Source: Patagioenas fasciata (Eukaryota > Chordata > Aves > Columbiformes > Columbidae). From it: 64,000 nucleotides of DNA. A program made the translations under genes and the position numbers. Every line of letters begins with the position of its first letter. Within the stretch, counting starts at the first letter, position 1. Under the pieces are notes generated by a model, which worked only from the letters and a program-made list of their open reading frames with translations, was not told the origin of the DNA and ran no database searches. Location: the NCBI RefSeq assembly GCF_037038585.1, contig NC_092520.1, positions 195,121,604 through 195,185,603 on the forward strand, read 5' to 3'. This document shows positions 40,937-54,393 of this stretch, piece by piece.

Positions 40937-43900
40937 AACCTACTTTGTAATCTAGTTGGACAGAGCAGCAGGTTGCCACTTCCAGATTTACACACATAAG
41001 GAGCCCCTAACTCATTTTGGTCAAAATAGGTAATTCATCTTAATAGATTTAAATAGCAGCTCTTGCTAACCCCTTTCCCTGAAATAGGTTAGGGAATACT
41101 CACAGATCTACAGACTCATTGCATTCAGATGACAGGCAGTAAGCTTTTCAGCTGGCATAGGTAGACATGACAGGTGCTATCAATCTCCAGCAGTATAGAG
41201 TCAGAAATGAGAATAGATACACCTTGTGCCAGCCAACAGTACAGTGACTCCCAGCTATTCATCATCATGCTGCCACTGGAGATTACCACATGTACAGTTC
41301 TGAAAATGGAGTGCTGCAGCAACAGACAGAATCGGTCTCCTGTTCGTAAAGTGAAACCTCGTTCGCTTTACAAAATGCAGGTGTCACTAGCAGAACAGGA
41401 TTAATGCTTTTCTGTGACAGCACTCCTTCACCAATTCTTCTGCACTAAAGACAGCACAACTGAAGAACAGAGAAATACACTTCCACCCACCTCACCTCCA
41501 CCCAAGCTCATATTAAGCCAAACATTTCTGCTCCCAGGCTGCTAGTCATAACTACCCCAACACTCATTGTGGCTTCCTACACAGTCTATCCTAATTCCTC
41601 CAGTGAGGCAACAGGCAGTGCAAGAGACTGGGTTTGTATTTTCAGTGGTTCCATCTGCCCTTTTCTGCTTATTGGCTTCTATCTACACAGTAGAGCCCAC
41701 AGGCTTCTATACAAGCACAGAACCTGGGAACCAAATGTTGCAGTGTTGTTGAAATGTGCTGTTTGGACAAACAAATTTCCTCCTACTAAGTTATGGGATT
41801 TGAACAGGGTGTTGGAGTTGTTCTCTCACAGAAGAGAAATAAAAGCTGTTCCACAGGGAAGTAGGATACACTATCTTTCTGATTCCATAGAAAATTCCTC
41901 CATGTTTTTCAAATTCCTTCCCATTTGATCCTCCAGAAGAAATACTCTGTGACACAATATGCTATTTGAAGCTTTGAGATATTTCCCATGTGGGGCACCA
42001 TTTAGTACGGCTACTGACCAAACATTTGTGAAGCAGTTGCAATAAATAAAGCAGTGCAACCCCTAAACAACTGGCTAGCACATACTTCCAAGTCCCAGAA
42101 CTGCATAATGCTCCACATATGAGCAACGGGCCAAGCCACTTTCTGTTCCCTGAAAGAAAAGGCTTGATGAGGAATGGAAGATAGAGAAATGGGTAGGAAA
42201 GAGCTAAAGGAACAGTGGCTGCTCTCATGACTCAACAAGGGATTTCTACAAAGGGTGAAAAGATGCCTTTCTGAGATCATTTCCCAGCTAGAGAAGCATG
42301 AGCATCAGCATAAAGGTAAAAGTAAAAATATACAGCCAACAATGGAGGGCTGGACCACAAGAGCTTTGACTTAAATAACCTCTTATTGCCACTAAGAAAC
42401 ACTTTAAAATGTGACTCTACAGCAGCCTAGGTAAATCTAATTACTGGCTGTTTCAATGCTACCTTTACCGTGGTGTTCCTGATCAGCTTTGCCGCTTGAC
42501 AGACAAAGTACATGTAAGTGCACTGAGTTTGGTTGTTTCTTTTGTAGTCTAGTTCTATAATGACAGAGAGATAAATCAGCCATGGTTCTATTGGGCATCA
42601 ACATCAATGCAAGAAAGCAGTGGGAGCATACAAGTGAATAGTGTGGGTAGAAGTAGGCAGGAAGGGGAAAGAGCACCTCCTTCTACAGTAGTGCTCAATC
42701 ACAGCCCAGTCACTTAGACCCATTAGGAAAAAAGGTATTCTTATAGGAAAGCTGTTGGTCCATGTTCAAGGAAAGATCAACATTTATTTATAGCTGCCAG
42801 CAGTGGTGATTGTTTTGAAGTCAAAATAAATACTATAATAGCAGAAATGTGGATGGATGAAAAAAAAAATCTCATCCACTTCACATACTTCAGCTGTAGA
42901 TCCTGTAGCAATGATGCTATCAACTCTCAGCTTTCCTGACTATCTCAGCATTTAGCTCCAAAAAGATCATTTCTTGATTTCCCAGAGCACAAGACCTTAA
43001 GAGCAAACCCACATACAGCTGAGACATCTTAGGGTGCACTTGGAGAGCTCAAACCAGCCAACATCCCAAAGTCTGTGCACTGCTCTGTTTTCACAACACG
43101 TCCATGTCCTTTTGCCTTTATGCATCCCCTATTTCTTCAAAAACACCAGAGTTTCTGATAGACAGACAATCCTCTTTCTTGTAATATAGTACCATTGGGT
43201 AAAGTCACACTTCCAGGAATCTGTAAGGAGAATTATCCTGGAAAGTTTTAATACACTATTTCTCTCTTGTCCTTTCCTCTTCATAAGGAAGAAAAAGAAG
43301 TAAGATTACCACTTTGCCAGAGCCAATGAATCTTGCAACAAGGACAAAAACTTTGGGGGAAGGCAAACGTACATTGGATTGAAAACATTTCAGAAGACCC
43401 TTTTTTGCTCTTGGCAATGCATAATCACATCTGTGGGAAGAAAGGATGTTATCATCAGAACAGGGAGGAAACAATGTTCAGCTCTTTCATCTTCAGATAT
43501 CTCCAGAGAGGTTAGAAGGAAGGTGTCACATTTGGTGATGTAGCTCTTCACCATTGGTATAGCAGTGGGTACACCAGGAACCGTCAGAATCAAAGGCAAT
43601 TTAATAAACTTTTACATTTGCAATACGGAGTCCTGAAGTAGTAGGCATAGTCTGTAGTGGACCCTTGGTCGATCAGAATATAATACTCATCTTGTTATGG
43701 TATGAAACATACTGAAGGCATACATAGTAGATTTTGAATACAAAGACAGATTTTTGACATCTCTTTTCTGCATAAAAGAAACAGTAAACAATGTTTTGCA
43801 TCCTGTTTGTGCAGTCTAAGTGGTAATATGCATACAATTTAATACACAAGTGTACAGACATTGCTTATGAGATTAAATTTGTCTTCCTTCATAAATGATG

Positions 43901-44241
43901 AAAGCTGTTTTGCTCTTGGTCTTGGTATGGCATTCATTGTTACTAACACTATTATTATGGCATTTAGAAGTTTGAAGAACAGACTCATTACAGTGACAAC
44001 TAGTCTAAGAGGAAAGTTCTAATTCATTCGATGATTCCTTATCATTCTCTTCAAGCACATCATGCAAGTTTCTATGATGTTATGTAGCAGATTTCAATGT
44101 GTTATGGCATTTTGTTATCTGCAATGTGATAATCCTGAAATCAGATCAGGGAATGAATTGCACTTGTTCTTTATATATCATTTCACTGATTATTATTTCC
44201 CATCAAGGTGCAAAGTTCAGCAATATGAATAATCATGGATC

Positions 44242-44242
<1 letters not shown>

Positions 44243-44282
<40 letters not shown>

Positions 44283-44285
44283 TAT
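44243..44285. repeat. A-run followed by (TA)n
   Basis: Eighteen A residues (44,243-44,260) are followed by about 25 bp of TA dinucleotide repeat. Confidence 0.95.
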
Positions 44286-45339
44286 GGAAACAATACAATA
44301 TAACCTGAAGAAATTAAAAATTAAACCAAATACAAGATATTTGACTGTATTATTTAAGCCTATTTTTCAGAAATATGAGCTGGTTAGTCTTTGTTCTGTT
44401 TCTTTGTTCTGCCCTGGGTATAAAGGGATGAAAAAAGGCCCACTTGCTCCAGCAAAATAAAGTATGTGATGGGAATCCTAAAAAGTGATAGGACAGTAAG
44501 ACCACAACTATACAGATGCATCTGAAATGGTCTTATTTACATCTCTCTTATGGCAATTGAAATCCTTTTTAATTCAGTGGAGAAAATCCGGGATGTGAGA
44601 AATTATAACTAGGTCTGAAATCCTTGTGAAGCGCTGTGGGAACAAACACAAAAGTGTCCAAAAAATGGCAGCAGACACAACAGCTTCTCTTTTGTGAACT
44701 ATTAGAGGTGGGCTGGCAGAACTGATATCACTATACTTAGCCTCTTTTTCCTTGCACAGAACTTAAAGAAACCATAACTAAAGTATATTTTTATAACGTA
44801 AGACTTATTATTCTTATGGAAAAAATCTCACCTAAAATGATTCAGCTTTGAGATCACTTTATCTTAATGATCTAACCTAAAAATTGTAGCAGATGCACCA
44901 ACAAGTGCATCAGTCCCCCAGGGTGGCAATGGCCTCCTCAAGGGCCAAGCACAGAACTGAAGGAATTTACAAACATTAGATGTTTGTTTCTCTGGTGCCT
45001 CAAGCCTGTAAGTGTCCTCAGACAGGTACTGTTTACACACTTAATAATGGACTTCAACATTAACATCATAAATTTAAATCTTTCCTTTCGCCAGAAATTT
45101 CATCTTCTGTGAAACAGTATGAAAAGTAATTGTATGGCAAACAAGACAACACTGACTCATTCTCTTCTTTTTGACTACAGGACATATTAGAAATGATGAG
45201 GGCTTACATTTAAGCTACAGAGATAGTACTTTCAGCCCATGTATTTCACACATTTTCAAAATGTAGGAATTTATTATTCAGTTTCTCACATTTGTCTTTT
45301 TTTCAGTATTAGTAATATAGAAATACCCAATTTCCCTGC

Positions 45340-45780
45340 AGACAGATGGCAAAGAAGAGCAATTAAACATAGAATCAAGAAATGTAAAACAGAAGTTCAG
45401 AAAAAACAGGTAGCAAAGGAAATTAAAATTATAAGCAGCAAAACTGTGTTCAATAGGACCAAAGTAAACAAGACATTTTTAATAAAAATAGGAGTAAAAG
45501 AAATCCTAGTTCTTATGAATGTTGCCACAGAGGTGGCAAGAATATCAATTACATCAGAAAAGGTAGATGATAAAATTGTTAATCATGCAGGAAATGCAGA
45601 GGTGTTTAGCATGTTTCTGTTCTCCATTTGGAACAAAGCTAAGTGTGTCTTTGTACCATAAAAGAATGGCGATGTTTCCTTTTCCAAGATCAGCTAAGGA
45701 TGATGTTGAAGAGAAACCATTAGAAAAAACACTGCAAAATAAGCAGATCTGGGTAACTTTCACCCAAGTATTCTAAAATA
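45340..45780 (+). mobile_element. Probable decayed CR1/LINE ORF2 remnant, + strand
   Basis: A frame at 45,239-45,661 stays open for 140 codons and is rich in Lys and Ile. Its C-terminal end has an Ala-Glu-Val...Phe...Phe-Ser spacing like the region just before the reverse-transcriptase domain of CR1 proteins. About 90 bp further, in another frame near 45,740-45,776, the codons read like the 'D-x-x-x-x-HP-x-x-LK' entry of LINE reverse transcriptases. The two parts lie in different frames and stops separate them. This is a judgement by eye; a chance AT-rich open frame remains possible. Confidence 0.35.
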
Positions 45781-45995
45781 ATGAGGATTCATCTGGATCC
45801 TTGAGAATTTCAGCATATTTTGAAGACTTAGAATTGGCCTTTTGTTTTGCCTTTTGGAATTTTCTTTGCCAATGATTCAGAGATAGAAATGCTAAGTTCC
45901 AAGGCAAACTAACGGCACAGCTGCAACAGCACCACCAACTAAAGGAGGAATTGTTAATGTGTATTATTTTATCCCATCAAATATCAGTTCCACTC

Positions 45996-46172
45996 TTAGA
46001 ATCATAGAATCATTATGGTAGGAAAAGACCCTTAAGAACATTGAGTTCAACTGTTAACACTGCCAAGTCCACCTTTAAACCACGTTCCTAAGTGCCACAT
46101 CTACAAGTCTTTTAAACACCTCCAGGCATGGTGACTGAACCACTTCCTGGGCAGCCTATTCCAGTTTGCATT
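45996..46172 (-). mobile_element. Short CR1 3'-end fragment, - strand
   Basis: It begins with the inverted terminal repeat (TTAGAATCATAGAATCATTATGG-like) and continues through the CR1 3' UTR to the block CCTGGGCAGCCTATTCCAG near 46,147. It is truncated after about 175 bp and moderately diverged. Confidence 0.88.
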
Positions 46173-48046
46173 TATATGGTCTAAATTTATATGAAGGCAA
46201 CATACGATTGTGCACATTCCTGTTGGTTGCCACTCTGGAAGCATGGCTGATACCTCACTGAAGTGTTACAGCAAGATGACTGCATTGATCTGGAACAATT
46301 TACTCAAAATTGTGCACTGCACAGCTAGCTCACCTAAGTAAAACAATACATTGGTGCTTCTGCGTGAAACAAGAATAACAAGAGTGAAGGACATACAGTA
46401 ACAGAGGACGCAGCTCTTAGAGGAAGTATTTTAGACATAGCCTCTGACCTTAGTTGGAACTGTCTACACAGGCTTTCTCATGTATTTTAAATATAGATTC
46501 TGAACTGCTAAGGCTCAGTATCACAACCAAAGTCTGCAGATGCAGAATACTGCTAGCTGCCCCTGCTGTTTGTGGAAGCAGAGAGAACAGTGCTTGTCAC
46601 CAGTTTCCTTCTCAGGTGTCATCCAGAAAGATGTCCTAGTCATCATTCTCTAGCCTAAGCAGTGCTGGGCCTACCTTTGGCTTTTCTACTCACTTTCTTG
46701 CAGTCCAAGCCACTCAGTCTTTTCTCAGTTTCCAGCTCCATCAACCTAACAATTATCTATAGCTTCTATTTCAGTATCAGTTAAAACACATTTTTAGCAG
46801 CATATTCAACACCACTACCAGCTCCTGCAATACATTTTTTCTGTGTCACTGTCTTAAATGCAGATAACTTTGTTCCTTTTCACCTCACATGAAATATACA
46901 TTTTATATCCTACTACAGAAATGTCCTTTTATATAATAAACACAGAAATGACCTCTGGACTAGGATTTAGAATCTAGTAGTCCTTCATCACACAAGATTA
47001 CCCTAACTAGGAGGGACACACTCAGAATGCTTCAATTGTGATTTCATTTGGAATTTAAATTCTCAAGGTTTAAGAATAATTCACACCATCTACCCTCAAG
47101 AATCACTTTACTATCGAACATACTTAGGATCAATACAAGCTATTAGAGGACTCCAAGTTGGTGTTCATGGAATCCTGTACTCAAAACTACACACTCCTCA
47201 CCTCAGAGGGTGGATGCACTCAGAGTACCATCAACCTGGTAACCAGAAGACTTTCCGAGGAAGCTAGAGCTGCGCCACTTCTTAATGCCAAATCTAGAAC
47301 ACAGGTCTTCCCTTCTATTGTAAGGCCTCAACCAAAAAGTATTTTAGTACTCTTGCCACAGGACAATGTTTAATTCCCAAGTGGATGTTGTTGCCCTCTG
47401 CCAAACTGAGTTAGGTACCTCTTCAGACATACCCTTTTGCATGATGAAAGTCACAGTAGTACTGAGGGTTGGTCAAAAGTGATTGTCAACCCAAGTAATA
47501 CAGGCTCTTTTTCTTCAACCCCAGGGTGGGCAGCCAGGATGAAAGCTGTACTCCTCATGCTTTGACTTTGGAAAGCAGAGTCTTTGATCTGTGGCACAAT
47601 CATCTCTTTCTTGACTCAGATTTATTGGTGCTAACAGATAGTGAAAATAAGATGGAAAGGTGGAATAATAAGCCTACCAGCAGCAGTCTTTAGCAGGACA
47701 TGATTGCAGGCAGTTTCTAACACACAGCAGAAATGGAAGGACTGAAGGACAGAGCTTTCAGGTGAACATCACTCCTGGAATTCCATCAGGACTTACTAGG
47801 ACTTGAGTGTAAGGACTTACAGTGGCTCACTGACATAAACAGACTTGAAAATTACCTCAAGATACTTCCTTACTTTCTGTGTAGATAAAAGCACAAGTTA
47901 GGTAGTTATGACTGTCCCACACACTACATCCACACCAGTATGGTTAAGATTCTGATTGTGCATTTATAGAGCATCTGAAAATCCACAGTAAAGAGAGAGC
48001 ACACATCTCATCTTATAGGAACATAGTTACAGAACGGTAACAGAAA

Positions 48047-48091
48047 GAATTATTCAGGCATCTGAACTATTATTAGATGCTTGAATAATTT
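48047..48091. repeat. Imperfect hairpin, about 19-bp stem
   Basis: The arm at 48,047-48,065 pairs with 48,073-48,091 through 16 Watson-Crick and three G-T(U) pairs, leaving a 7-nt loop. It is shorter than a usual microRNA precursor. Confidence 0.8.
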
Positions 48092-49816
48092 CAGATAACA
48101 GCATATCTAAGGCTTCCTCATAGGAAGGTGATAAAGTAGATGAAAGCAAATGACAAAGGACCTGCAAAACAATCACATCATTCTTAAGCAGCAGTAGGAG
48201 GCAAAACAGGATACCCTTGCCATATAAAATAGCATCTCTTCACATACTTTAATTGCTTCCTAATTGTGCCTAAATACTAACAGAATACCAGGTCCCCCAC
48301 CTCCTCAAAATCAGACCCTTTGGAAGGCTCTCAATATATATTCAAAGCCAGGAAGTGTCATATCTGGTCTCAAAACCAAATACATGGGAAAGGAATAAAA
48401 GATAATATGGCTAAAATATTCAAAATGGACATAATATCTTGTATGTCCCAGCTTTTGCTCTCCAATTTTATTAACTTTTGTTGGTTTTCTGTGGATGTAT
48501 TTTTAGATCAGGCATAAGAGACTTACCAGCTTGAAATATGTGTAAAATCATCCTTTCAGGAAGCATAATAGTTAAATTGTAGCATATTTGTTGCTAGATT
48601 TTAACATTTAGGAAGCAATTAAAAAAAAAATGATAAGATACTGATTAACATAACATTAACTATAATAATCTTTACAAAGTCCATGGAAATACAACAGAAA
48701 AGGAAAAATTATGATCATAAAGTTAGTATACTACTACTACTGATAACACAGTAAAGTGTCCTTTGATCACACAGTCATATAGTACATACCTTCGTTATCT
48801 ATGAATAAAACATTGAGCAAGGACAGTCACTACATTTCATAATTATAGTGTAAATGTTGGAGTGCATTCAACTGAGCCTTGATCAAAGATCGTTTAATGA
48901 TACTCGCTCCTTCCCATCTTTTTTTTTTTTTTTCAATTTTATTAGTACATTAACAAACCAGGTATCAACTTTCTGTGTATGCTACATGGAATTGTTCTTC
49001 AAATAGACTTGATCTGACTTCAAAAAATAAAAAGTATGGCCTATGCTGACAAGAGTAATTATACTTACAGAAAAATGTACTCCATACGTAACCTTCTCCT
49101 CCACATGAACTTCTGTTGACAATTACAAGCATTAGCACAGTATTGAGGATCCTCTGTACAAAGGCACACACACCAGTTCAGCTTGCTTGTGACATTGTCT
49201 CTGATACTAATGAAAGTAGCAGTGACTAGTGACAGTTCTGCAGAAGATCACACGTGGGACGCATGTGCAGGAGTGGAGCTTTTGCTGGTTAATAATTACA
49301 TTCTTATAGCTCAGCAAAGATCAGGAGCACTGGCACATTGTCAATCAGAAAGCTGGGGCACACCCATGCAAAGTCATCTGGTGGTTCCCTCCTGTATGTG
49401 GTTCAAAGGACAGACCTTATCCCTGTGATTACAGTGACTTTGCAGTAGTTTTCTCATTACAGAGTGCCTGAGAAGCTGAAGTGGAGAAAGTGGAGATGGA
49501 GGCACACAAGAAGTGATGGCAAGGTAGTAGGAAAGGTCTGAACGCTTTTGCACTACTCAGTTTTGGCTCATGAAGCCTTAACTAGGAGCTCACATAGCCA
49601 TAAAACTGGCTGAAAACTAAAACTGCTGTTTCAAAGTGCATCTACCTATTGCACTTGAAAATGTCAACTTATTCTACCACGTCCATATTAGAAGCTTGTA
49701 ACATGTTGTTTCATGATGTTAGTAAGTTTTATTTCAAATTTAATGTCAAGATTCAAGAAAGATCAAGTGAAAAGCTGATAGGTCTGTATATTAAGTCTCC
49801 TTTTGCAAGTCTTCAG

Positions 49817-49889
49817 TTATTACTGTTATTTATTTATTATTATTATGTTATTATTTATTATTATCTTTATTACTATCATCATCATCATT
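49817..49889 (+). repeat. Interrupted (TTA/TTTA)n and (ATC)n simple repeat
   Basis: Mixed TTAT and TTA units run into a short ATC array at 49,875-49,887. The Tyr/His-rich frame through it is an artefact. Confidence 0.9.
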
Positions 49890-52800
49890 GAAAACAAATT
49901 AAACACTTGTATCTGCTCTTGAATACAGAAAGACACATTAGTACTGCCAGTGACTTTTGGAATGAATTTACGATTAACAAATTACTGATTTATTTTACTG
50001 GAAGCACAACAATATGCCTGGTTGGAGCTGGTCACAGATCCAACGGAATGATGTAAATTTTATAGCTATGACGGTCACAAATCAGATCAGGCTTTCATAT
50101 ATTTACCCTTCCCATTTCAAAATTTTCATTAAAGAATTCTGAAAACAGAAGGTAGAACAGAATCCAGTTCAATCTGTGTTCTAACATTTCTTTAAAACTC
50201 AAACACAGACACAAGAACAATGCCTTTTTGCTTCATCCCGTATAGTAAATGTCCTTCTAAATTCATGATTTCTACATGAAATCTTAAGAGATTATTTGTT
50301 CCAGTGTTTCTCTAATTTTAACTGAAATATTCTAATTTTACCTGAAGGATTATTTATTGATCTACTTTGGCAACTTCTTATTTTTTACCAAGTAACAAAA
50401 AAACCCAAAAAAGTAAAGCTTGACTTTTTTTATTACTTCTCTTTTTTTCCCTTCCTGCTTTTGTTTAGTTGCATGTGAGCAAACATAAAATTTATTGAAC
50501 ATTTTATGATGTCTTACTATTTCCACAGGCACAGATTATAGATTGACAAATACTCATCCAGTTTATCCCCTTAAACAAAAAAATTGGACCAATTTTTCAC
50601 ATCATTACAGTGATTTAAGTATAGCACTATTGAAACAAACAGAATTAAACCACCCAAATACAGGAATTTATTAACAATAGTCTCATTACACAAACCCTTC
50701 CAGCACTTTGCCTCATTCTGTACAAAAACTGCAGAGCAGACAGAGGTGGATCAGCTCCTCCTTACTCACACTCTTTATTCATTGATTTGCAATGTCAGTA
50801 TCAACTCATCCTACAGAACAGAAAGTTGGTTTCCACCTAGAAACTTGAGACCTAATAGCCCTTCTGCTATTTTTATCCTCCAATTATAACTCTAAATATT
50901 CTTGTTATCCCTAAATTTACAGTACTCTTTTTAATCTTGTTACATTCTAGGCCTTTGTGACTTGGCAGTGACTTCCATGGTCTAATTACAAGTTTTGTAA
51001 GTAGAGATAATTACAGGTTGGCTTTTTTTTTTTTTTATCAGTTTTGAATGTTACCTTTCAATTGGCCTTGATGTTCCTGTGCTCATGTTAGATGACAGAG
51101 AACACAGTCATCTAATCTACTGTACCTAGACCATTATTTTACTGCATCCCCCTTCTTAATCTTCTCTCTAAAGTGAAAAAAGGCCTAATCTTTCAAAAGA
51201 GTTTTTTTTTTTCATATCCTCAGTCATTCTCATTACCCTTCCCTGATCCTGCTTTAGTTCTCCAATATGTTTTTTGAAATGGGGTAAACAGCTGCAGAAA
51301 TTGTGCAATCTCTCTACTGAACACAATGTGCCACCTGCATCACAGTGGATGATGAAGTCCTGAGAACTCAGTTCTGTGGAGAGCCATGCTCTTTGAGTCA
51401 TAAATATTAATGTTGCAGAGACTTTCCAGCCTGACTTCCCTTGACACAATGCCATGGTATTTAATGCAAACTCTGCATCAAATCTGTTAGTTCTTTTTAC
51501 ACGTCAGCATGTAGTCTTACCTTCTTTTCAATCCAGTTTAAATATGAGGTCTTCAATTAACAGAGGACTACATCTACAGTGATCCTCCACCTGTGCTTTA
51601 CTTCTACAGTTTGTTATTTTCTTAAGAGTTCCCAGGCTGGGAAACTCTTCCTGTGTGAGACTTAAAGAGCTACTAAATACCAGGTGGGGTGAAATAATTA
51701 AATAAATCATAGATGCTTCTATGCTGTGACCATAAGAGGTTACCTCTTAACCTTCTCCCAAATAAACAATTTTGAGCTAACTATTAAAGCTTCATGTTTT
51801 AAGACACCAGTCCTAGATCTTGTATTCTCCTTGAAAGGCTTTCCAGTTTTTTAACCTTCTGTTAACAGTACCACAGCACTGGTCTCACTGACGCTGTATC
51901 AAAGCAGTTACATTCTTTGCCTGCTCTTAAATTAACATTCCTCTGATAAAAGGTCAGTGTTCACCCCCTCAGCTTACAAGTGTCTTCACCAGACAGGTGG
52001 TTATTTCTAAAAGTGTCCCATAGCCCTGTCCATTGTTACCACATTCCTCAAAAACCTTTTATATGCAAAGGTTATTTCTCATTTCTATTATTTATGTTAC
52101 CTTAACCATGGAAAAGCCTCCATCAGAGATCAGATACTTCTACTGTACTTCTACTAATCACCAAATAAAGAGATGGTCTTTAACTCAGAGATATCTTTGG
52201 ATTGCTCCCGTCTTCTTCCACCCCTCCATCTTGAGCTGAACACATTTCACCAAGAACAAAGTATACGGATGGGCAGATTAATCTTGACATTAAATAAAAC
52301 CTATTAATTACATGTTTGTGATTTCATCTGCCATTCTCCATGAATGCTGAAATACATCCTATCAGTTCACTAGTAACAGAAGTTTAAGATATTTCTCAAA
52401 GACGCAGAGTGTACTAAAATATGCATCATATTTTAAAGTCTGGTCATACCTTGTTCACTGATTAATCACTTGTTACTTATCCTAAATCCTGTTTGTCTCA
52501 AAGGAGCATTGCTTCTGTAACAATCTAATAATTTCCATAAAGTCCTTGTTCCAAACAGCTAATCAAACTACTGACAACATCTATGCATATATATATGGTA
52601 TATAACCTGATCTGAGAAACAGTAATCATAGTTATATTAGATTATTCTTACAGCAACATTCCCAGTGGCAGATGGTAAATCTCTGCTGATGCACATGTAT
52701 CATCAATGATAACATATAAGTACAACCAAAACTGTGTATCTCTGTGTCTAGGAGAGGAAGTACGAGATTAAACAATAGGTAGATTTCACCTAGACAGGCT

Positions 52801-53449
52801 ACAGGAAAAAAAGTCCTGTTTATTAATGTAGAAACATGAACTAAAACAGAAATTTAATCTCCTAGTGGCAGGAGTCATATTTGACTGAATTCAATCAGTA
52901 GTTTGAGTGACAAAGGAGAATGTACCATATCTGGAAATGTAAGGTCTATTACTGATAGAGTTGTCAACATCCTTCTCTAATCAGTCATGATTGTAACAAC
53001 ATGTTCTTTAAATGTAAAGAAATAAAGAGAGGTTGTATCTTCATAAGACACACTGGCCAAAAGGAAAGCAGTGATGTTGCTGAAAAAGTGGCCTAAAAAA
53101 CTGTCTGCAAGACCTGGCAGAGTCAGATGTATCTGTTATCCATCCTAATTTGCAAGTAAACAGGCAGGTATACCAAGGGCTTGCCTTAGCAGCAGTGTGA
53201 ACACATGATTGAGCTCAACAACAAAAAATGAAGCATATGAGAGGTAGAACTGGGGACACAACAAGGAGGAGCACAGTAGGATTGCGCAGGCATGCAGGGA
53301 TGGAATTAGAGGGCCAACAGTTGCATGCAGTTAAAATTGATGAAGGATGTCAAGGGTAACAACACTTTTGCAGCAAAATGGGAGACTGACTAAAACCTAT
53401 GCCTGCTGCTGAATACAGCAGGTCACCTTGTAACACAACACACAGGTAC

Positions 53450-54393
53450 TCAGTGTCTCCTTTGCCTCCACTTCTACTGGCAACGCCTGCTTTCAGGCCT
53501 CCCAGAGTTCCACATCAACTAGCAAGGATCAAGCTGGAGATGTAATACAAGTCCATGGAATTGCACAGGATATGTCTGTGAGTACTAAGACTGCCAGCAA
53601 ACGTCATTGGAAGAGCAGTTGCTGTCCCTTGTGAAAGGTCACATTGATCAGAGGAGGTTTCTGATAACTATAAAAATGTAATGCCTTTCTTAGAAAATTT
53701 CAAGAGGAAGGTTCTGCGTGAATGGCAGGTTGACCAACCTTCTCTCAGTCACTGGGAAAATTATGGAGCAAGTACTCATGGAAACCATTTCCACTCACTC
53801 ATGACAAGAATGTTATTGACAACAGCCATCTTGAATTTCCCAGGGGCAAACTGTGTTTAGTCACTCCAATTGCCTTCTACAACCACACTACAGGCTCTCT
53901 AGGTGAGGTTATAGTAGTAGGTGTTGTCCTCCTTCTCTTTGGTAAGGTTTTTGATACAGTCTCCTAGTGTCCTTGCAGCCAAACTGAAAGAGATAAAGGT
54001 GAACTACAGGGTGGGTTACAAACTGTCCTCAAAGGGTAGATAATAACTATTTGAATTCCAATTAGCAGGGGATTCCAAGTGGTACTCCCTCTGGTCAAGA
54101 CAAAGACTGATGTTATTTAACATTTTCATCCATGACCTGCATGATGAGACTTAGGAAGCACAAGGTGACAGAAATCACAGGGGCCTCTTGGTATACTGGA
54201 GGGTGTAGCTGTCATTCAGAGAGAACTCAACAAGCTGAATGAGTGTATAACACATCCATTTTGAAGTTTCAAACAGATAAATACATGTGCTGCATCTGAG
54301 ACGGGATATACTTACAGAGGAATGCAGGCTGGGAGTAACGGTTCTACAGCAGAAGACCCAACAGACCACAAACTGAACAAAACCAGCAGTGTG
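53450..54393 (+). mobile_element. Old CR1 LINE, + strand, left part (split by insertion)
   Basis: The segment follows CR1 ORF2 in order. It has a GGGAAAATTATGGAGCAAGTA block near 53,755, a TTTTTGATACAGTCTCCTAGTGTCC-like block near 53,949 and a TTTCATCCATGACCTGCATGATGAGAC-like block near 54,125. It ends at CAGCAGTGTG (54,384-54,393), where a younger CR1 in the opposite orientation begins. Many stops and indels break the frame. The left limit is approximate. Confidence 0.8.

Larger units (their letters stand above)
34073..45339. other. AT-rich intergenic DNA with weak exon-like signals
   Basis: No recognised gene. Notable local structures are an exon-like open frame at 34,594-34,758, a 14-bp hairpin at 35,207-35,239, a 21-bp tandem duplication at 40,887-40,936, an A-run at about 40,099-40,113 and an A-run/TA array at 44,243-44,285. 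Confidence 0.5.
46173..53449. other. AT-rich intergenic DNA, no gene recognised
   Basis: No gene or clear mobile element is seen. Local features are a 19-bp imperfect hairpin at 48,047-48,091, a T-run at about 48,918-48,933, an ATT/ATC simple repeat at 49,817-49,889 and a 20-bp imperfect tandem pair at 50,311-50,350 (17 of 20 positions match). Confidence 0.55.

Noticed and set aside
41569-41928. 119-codon + strand frame
   Set aside because: It starts with GTG, overlaps other frames and has no recognisable relation or exon context.
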